A DNA stretch of 64,000 nucleotides from Streptomyces platensis. GTDB taxonomy: Bacteria > Actinomycetota > Actinomycetes > Streptomycetales > Streptomycetaceae. Of this stretch, positions 59,801-64,000 are shown piece by piece. Position 1 is the first letter of the stretch. Each line of letters begins with the position of its first letter. The translations under genes were made by a program, and so were the position numbers. The DNA is taken from assembly GCF_008704855.1 (NCBI RefSeq), contig NZ_CP023691.1, positions 558,001 through 622,000 of the forward strand, read 5' to 3'. Under the pieces are notes generated by a model. That model did not search any database, had not been told where the DNA came from, and worked only from the letters and a program-made list of their open reading frames with translations.

Positions 59801-61321
59801 CTACCGCTCGACCCACTCGCTGCCGCCCAACGGGTAGTCGTAGCCGGGCCGGCCGGTGTCGGCACTGGTACGGAACGGGGTGCCGCGGTTGTCGATGTGC
59901 ACGGTGCCGTGGCGGTTCCCGCTGGACCACTCCAGGGCGAGGTCCCAGCGGACGTCGTGCGCCTTGGTGTGGGCGGTGACATAGAAGACCTCCGGGTCGG
60001 ACTCGCTGATCTTGTACGGGAAGTCGCGCTGGCCGTTCTTCACGGCGACGGCGGGGCTGCCGTTGTCGAGGTCGATGTCGAAGGACTTGGTCTCGACGTT
60101 GCCGCCGCATCCGACACCCATCGAGTAGTCGTTCCAGGCGAGCGGGGCGCCCTTCGCGACGACGCGCACGTGCAGGGCTTCCAGGACGACGGTTTCCTTT
60201 CCGGTTCCCTGCACGGTGAGCGCGACTCGCTGCTCCCCCGAGGAGGCCGCTCCGTTCGCGGCGGCCCAGCGGGGCGCGTCCCGCTCGGAAGCGGGCGGGC
60301 CGACCCGTTCGGGCTCCCTGTCGACCAGGAAGTGCTGACTGCACGGGTTTTCGTAGACGTACGGGCGGGTGGCGACGTTGAGCCGTACGCCGTCGGTGCG
60401 TTCGCCGTCGTCCCCGTCGTTGCGGGCGGAGGACTCTGACGGCGAGGCGGAGGGTCTGCCGGTCTTCGCGCTCCGAGACGGAGAAGGAGTGGCCGACGGG
60501 GACCGTCCCTTGTCGGGCGCACGGGCGGTACCGGCGCTGCTGGGAGTGCCGGTACCGGTTCTGACGGTATCGGCGGGCTTCCGCCCGCTGCCGCCGCCTC
60601 CGGAGGGCGGCAGATTCACGGCCAGCACGACGGCTCCCAGCGCGGCTGCCGCGGCGGCGGAGGCGATGAGCGTGAAGCGGCGCCGATGGGGCCGCACGGG
60701 ATCGAACCGGACGGGGCCGCCGACAGCCGGTCCCGCACTTCCGCCGGACTCACCGGGATCGCCGGCCTCACCGGAGTTCCGGGCCTCGCGGGCCTCACCG
60801 GAGTTCCGGGCCTCGCCGGCCTCACCGGAGTTCCGGGCTTCACGGGTCTCACCGGCCTCGCTTGCCTCGCCGCGTTCCGGGCCCAGGGACACCGGCTCCG
60901 TCCCCACCCGCACCGCCGGCATCCCACCACCCGAACCGGCCACATCTCGAAGGCGGTTCGCGGCAGCGGGCGCCGACGCATCCGGATTCGGTGCCCCCTC
61001 GGGCTCGTCGGCCCCCGCACCGCGCACCACCGCCCCACCCGGCCCCGGCCGCTTGCGCCCCCGTGCCGCATCGGCCAGAATCCACCGCCGGTGCAGCTCG
61101 ATCAGTTCCTCGGGGGTTGCCCGGCACACCCGCGCGAGCCGCTCGGCCGGCGCGTATTCGGTCGGCACCGCGCTGCCGCGGCAGTAGCGGTGCAGCGTCG
61201 AGGTGCTCATGTGCAGCCGCTTGGCGAGCGTCCCGTAGCTCAGGCCCGAGCGTTCCTTCAACCCGCGTAACAGCTCCGCGAACGCGTCCGCGTCCCCGGC
61301 CTCCCCCATCGCCCCAGACAT
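59801..61321 (-). CDS. Membrane-anchored HTH protein with extracellular domain
   Basis: A 506-residue protein. An XRE-type helix-turn-helix (about 14-80: LKERSGLSYGTLAKRLHMST, STLHRYCRGSAVPTEY) is followed by an Arg-rich linker. Then come a repeat region of three 9-residue units (EARNSGEAG type), a transmembrane helix (near 243-265), a Ser/Pro-rich spacer and a C-terminal domain of about 170 residues (near 335-506), presumably outside. That arrangement suggests a one-component sensor. Codon 18 is TTA (61268-61270). ATG 61321 follows GGGGAAGGGG. Divergent from the DUF4232 gene. Confidence 0.85.
   Translation of the reverse strand: MSGAMGEAGDADAFAELLRGLKERSGLSYGTLAKRLHMSTSTLHRYCRGSAVPTEYAPAERLARVCRATPEELIELHRRWILADAARGRKRPGPGGAVVRGAGADEPEGAPNPDASAPAAANRLRDVAGSGGGMPAVRVGTEPVSLGPERGEASEAGETREARNSGEAGEARNSGEAREARNSGEAGDPGESGGSAGPAVGGPVRFDPVRPHRRRFTLIASAAAAAALGAVVLAVNLPPSGGGGSGRKPADTVRTGTGTPSSAGTARAPDKGRSPSATPSPSRSAKTGRPSASPSESSARNDGDDGERTDGVRLNVATRPYVYENPCSQHFLVDREPERVGPPASERDAPRWAAANGAASSGEQRVALTVQGTGKETVVLEALHVRVVAKGAPLAWNDYSMGVGCGGNVETKSFDIDLDNGSPAVAVKNGQRDFPYKISESDPEVFYVTAHTKAHDVRWDLALEWSSGNRHGTVHIDNRGTPFRTSADTGRPGYDYPLGGSEWVER
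60771..60851 (-). repeat. 27 bp tandem repeat, three copies, inside the HTH gene
   Basis: Units begin at 60771, 60798 and 60825 (CCGGAGTTCC...). In frame they encode 9-residue units in the cytoplasmic linker between HTH and membrane helix. Degenerate copies continue on both sides. Confidence 0.85.
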
Positions 61322-61350
61322 CGTTGTTCCCCTTCCCCGCCTGACCCGGC

Positions 61351-61494
61351 GCGTCCCATTCCCGCGTTCCAGGCCCTTAGATGTCCCCCGGTCGAAGTCC
61401 GTTCTGTGTTCCGGCATCCCCAACTGCCCAATATTCATGGCGGCTGGGACGAATCACCCCGCAATCTCCGTTCATCCAAGCACCACACCCACCA
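61351..61494. promoter_or_regulatory. Upstream module Y, duplicated at 59106
   Basis: This 144 bp stretch aligns with 59106-59255 with only a couple of gaps. It lies between the divergent HTH and DUF4232 genes and ends 22 bp before the DUF4232 start. It probably binds the same regulator as the SKLP-side copy. Confidence 0.75.
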
Positions 61495-61516
61495 CAGCAC
61501 CGAAGGGGCTCACCCG

Positions 61517-62062
61517 ATGTCCACCGCCCGGAAATCCCGCACCCGCCTGCTGACCGCAGCGGCGACCAGCGCGCTCGCCGTCCTTTCCCTGACGGCGTTC
61601 ACCAACGGCCCGGACGCCCACAGCGAGGGCAGCAAGGCCGTCACCTGCCAGGGCTCCAACACCAAGACGGTCGCGGCCCCCCTGAACCGCCCCGTGAACC
61701 ACATGCTGCTCACGGTCACCAACACCGGCAGCCGCACCTGCTCCCTCTACACCTACCCGGCCGTCCGCTTCGGCGAGGCCCAGTCGGTGCCGCCGGCCAT
61801 CGAGGAGTCCCGCCCGCAGGCCGTCGTCACCCTCAAGCCGGGCGAGTCCGGCTACGCCTCGGTGAATCTGTCCGCGACCGACGGCAGCGGATCCCACGGC
61901 CGCACGGAGAAGTCCCTGGCCGTCTACTTCCTCGGCCCCTCCGGCAACGAGAGCGTCGGCACGGCTGCCCACCCCGCGCTGCCCGCCAAGGGCGTGTACA
62001 TCGACGACTCCCTCAAGGTCACCTACTGGCAGCAGTCGCTGGACGACGCCATCCAGTGGTGA
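61517..62062 (+). CDS. Secreted DUF4232-type protein
   Basis: A 181-residue secreted protein. Signal sequence MSTARKSRTRLLTAAATSAL. The mature domain has LTVTNTGSRTCSLYTYPAVR, LKPGESGYASVNLSA, TEKSLAVYFLGP and a C-terminal YIDDSLKVTYWQQS. This beta-sandwich is characteristic of DUF4232 exported proteins. Two cysteines (VTCQG and RTCSL). ATG 61517 follows GAAGGGG. It contains no TTA codon, unlike its three neighbours. It shares its upstream region with the SKLP-like gene, so the two secreted products are probably coexpressed. Confidence 0.82.
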   Translation: MSTARKSRTRLLTAAATSALAVLSLTAFTNGPDAHSEGSKAVTCQGSNTKTVAAPLNRPVNHMLLTVTNTGSRTCSLYTYPAVRFGEAQSVPPAIEESRPQAVVTLKPGESGYASVNLSATDGSGSHGRTEKSLAVYFLGPSGNESVGTAAHPALPAKGVYIDDSLKVTYWQQSLDDAIQW

Positions 62063-62113
62063 CACCTCCGCCGCTACGGCGTTCTCCTGCCCGCTCCCTC
62101 AAGGAGGCGGCTG

Positions 62114-63146
62114 TCAGTGCCCTGACCGGGCACCGGACCCGGGTTGCACATGCTGTGTGCGCCAGGCGCTCGGACTGGTGCCGAGGTGGTCGCGGAACCA
62201 GCGCGAGAAGGTTCCCGGGCAGGAGAATCCGAGCAGACCGGCGATCTCCGTGAGCGGGCGCTCGGAGTCCGCGACGTACCGGCGCGGCAGGTGGGTACGG
62301 ACCGAGTCGAGCAGCGAGGAGTAGCCCTCTCCGCGTTCGGCGAGGCGACGTTGGAGCGTCCTGGCGTCGAGGTCGACGGCGCGTGCCAGCCGTTCGAGTG
62401 AGCAGCGCCCGGTGGGCAGCAGCTCCTCGACGAGCCGGCGTGCGCGGTCAATGAGGACGCCACCGGGCGCCGCGTCGATGTTCTTGAGGAACTGCCGGGT
62501 ATAGGGCCGCAGCCGTGGGTCGGCGAGGGTATTGGGTGCCGCGAGGTCCGCGTCGTGGAGGAGCACACCGGAACGCGGCTGACGGAAGGTGACAGCGGGG
62601 CCCAGCACGCGGTGGTAGGGAGCGGGATCGTCCGGGGCGCTCCGGGTGAGGGTGACGCCGACCGGCTGCCGGCCCGGGCCCGAGGAGTCTGCCGACGAGT
62701 CGGTGGCAGACACCGACCAGCATGTCCGTTCCCTGGCGGCGACGGTCGGCCGGCGAGTCCAGTGCCAGGTCCACCCAGAGGCCGGCCAGCCCGTTGCTGA
62801 CGACGATCTGTGCCCGAAGCGCCTCGTTGTAGCGGCAGACCTGTTGAATCAGCAGGTCGAGGACGCTCCGTACGGTCAGTTCCTCGCGGGCGACGAGGCC
62901 GATCGGGCCGAGGTTGGAGAACCGGCTGAGCTCCGCGAGCCGGAGGCCGAGGTCGGCGCAGCCGGTGGCGGCAGCGGTGTGTTCCAGAAGCTCGACGCCT
63001 GCGGCCACCGGGAGCCACTGGTCAGGGTCCGCCACCGCGGCCGGGTCGAGCCCGACAGCTCGCATCAGGGCCGCCGGATCCCCTCCCAAGGAACGCACCA
63101 GATCGGCGTAGTTGGCCAGAATCGTGGTGCGGGCGAGCGGGTGCAC
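62114..63146 (-). pseudogene. AraC-family regulator split by a frameshift
   Basis: The N-terminal half (GTG 63146, after GGGAGG) reads HPLARTTILANYADLVRSLG and continues as an AraC-binding-type domain to about MLVGVCHRLVGRLLG. From there the family-like sequence moves to another frame: GPGRQPVGVTLTR, and the C-terminal HTH CSLERLARAVDLDARTLQRR, then LTEIAGLLGFSCPGTFSRWF. Removing one G from the GGG near 62673 would restore one 340-residue protein. Genuine inactivation and a sequencing error in a GC run are both possible. It is divergent from the DUF1254 gene. Confidence 0.82.
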
Positions 63147-63340
63147 AGCAAGCGACCTCCCGAACGCCGGCCGAATTGTCGTCAAAGGCTAAGCCAGCTG
63201 TCGTGATCCGAAAAGCGCGTTCCCCGGCGGGGAGATAGCGTCCTCGTCCGAGCGTCCGGTGCCCGCCGGGGCAGGAGCCCTTTCTCGTTCCCCGGTGGTG
63301 CGACCGGGCGTTCCGTATCCGCGCATCGAGGAGGCATCGC

Positions 63341-64000
63341 GTGACCACGACCGAGACCCAGGCCACCGAGTTGACCGCACTGGCTGCCGAGGCGTACGTC
63401 TTCGCCTACCCTCTGGTCACCATGGAGCTGACCAGGCGTCAGATGACCACTCCGGGCTCGTCCGTCCTCGGCAGCGCACCGCTGAACAGCTTCGCGCACA
63501 TGCCGTTCACCCCGGACGCCTCGTTCGAGGGTGTGGTCAGCCCGAACGTGGACACCCTGTACTCGATGGCCTGGCTGGATCTCTCGGCCGGGCCGGTGCG
63601 GCTGTCCGTGGCCGCGACGCCGGGGCGGTACTTCCTGCTGCCGCTCTACGACGCCTGGACCAACGTCTTCGCCTGCCCGGGCACCCGGACCACGGGCAGC
63701 GGCGCCCGCGAGTTCGCGCTGGTCGGCCCCGGCTGGCAGGGCGAACTGCCCGAGGGGATGGAGCGGATCGACGCCCCGACCTCCCTGACGGCGATCGTCG
63801 GCCGTACCCAGGTCAACGGTGTGCGGGACCATCCTGCCGTGCACGCCGTCCAGGCCGGTTACCGGCTGACGCCACTGACGGACGCCCCCGTCTCCACGGC
63901 CGCAGGCCCGGGCCCGGTGGATCTGGTGACCGCTCCGGTCGACCAGGCCGCCGCGCTCGATGCCGCCACGTTCTTCGCCATGACCGCCCACCTCATGGCG
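63341..64000 (+). CDS. DUF1254-domain protein, 5' part (runs off the window)
   Basis: GTG 63341 follows GAGGAGG with six-base spacing. The 220 residues visible contain AYVFAYPLVTMELTRRQMT, FAHMPFTPDASFEGVVSPNV, DTLYSMAWLDLSAGPVRLSV and YFLLPLYDAWTNVFACPG, the typical N-terminal DUF1254 pattern. Full members have about 450 residues with a following DUF1214 domain, so half is missing here. No signal peptide. Their role is unknown; AraC-DUF1254 neighbours are common and the regulator beside it probably controls this gene. Confidence 0.88.
   Translation, partial: MTTTETQATELTALAAEAYVFAYPLVTMELTRRQMTTPGSSVLGSAPLNSFAHMPFTPDASFEGVVSPNVDTLYSMAWLDLSAGPVRLSVAATPGRYFLLPLYDAWTNVFACPGTRTTGSGAREFALVGPGWQGELPEGMERIDAPTSLTAIVGRTQVNGVRDHPAVHAVQAGYRLTPLTDAPVSTAAGPGPVDLVTAPVDQAAALDAATFFAMTAHLMA

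Noticed and set aside
60771..60851. Regular 27 bp repeats considered as a CRISPR-like array
   Set aside because: The copies are contiguous with no spacers and encode in-frame 9-residue repeats of the HTH protein.

Overview
The window is high-GC actinobacterial DNA, almost certainly Streptomyces. Genes are dense, third codon positions are strongly G/C, starts are often GTG, and rare TTA (bldA-type) codons fall in a few accessory genes. Families typical of Streptomyces recur: Ser/Thr kinases fused to PQQ-like propellers, SpoIIE-type phosphatases, small secreted proteins, DUF2975/XRE pairs, and an SKLP-like beta-gamma-crystallin. No rRNA, no convincing tRNA, no CRISPR array and no core housekeeping operon is visible. 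The mixture of secreted proteins, transporters, regulators, gene remnants and an insertion sequence fits an accessory part of the chromosome.

Layout. 0-7.5 kb: a hypothetical protein, a membrane protein and a leftward cluster of a pseudokinase plus two membrane-anchored kinase/PQQ-propeller proteins. 7.9-11.1 kb: a leftward run of four secreted proteins (three four-cysteine paralogues and an aerolysin-like protein) downstream of a LysR regulator, closed by a strong terminator. 11.8-15.8 kb: a small ORF coupled to an ABC exporter, a NUDIX ORF reading in frame into a MazG-like gene, and a DUF2975/XRE pair behind a dyad-rich operator. 15.9-29.7 kb: mostly single genes (DinB, EF-Tu-like fragment, DUF1963, erythromycin esterase, diacylglycerol-kinase-like, polysaccharide deacetylase, serine hydrolase, lipoprotein, I36-type inhibitor, nucleotidyltransferase). 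29.9-41.2 kb: methyltransferase-NUDIX fusion, MarR/MFS operon, PAS-SpoIIE phosphatase, formaldehyde dehydrogenase, UdgX, then a zone of gene decay and a secreted DUF5707-type protein.

41.4-46.5 kb: an intact IS5-family element and a MITE-like element share one TA. The MITE end supplies the stop codon of a fungalysin-like (M36) peptidase that lies downstream of an unusual HAD-M28 fusion. 46.8-58.2 kb: a dienelactone hydrolase, an FAD oxidase/cyclase pair, a 954-residue GAF-SpoIIE-HATPase regulator and a complete ribose-type ABC importer.

58.2-62.1 kb is the most cohesive accessory unit: a secreted S1 peptidase, an SKLP-like secreted protein, a membrane-anchored HTH protein and a DUF4232 secreted protein. 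The two rightward genes carry alignable ~145-150 bp upstream modules, and three of the four genes contain a TTA codon. The window ends with a frameshifted AraC regulator divergent from a DUF1254 gene that runs off the edge.
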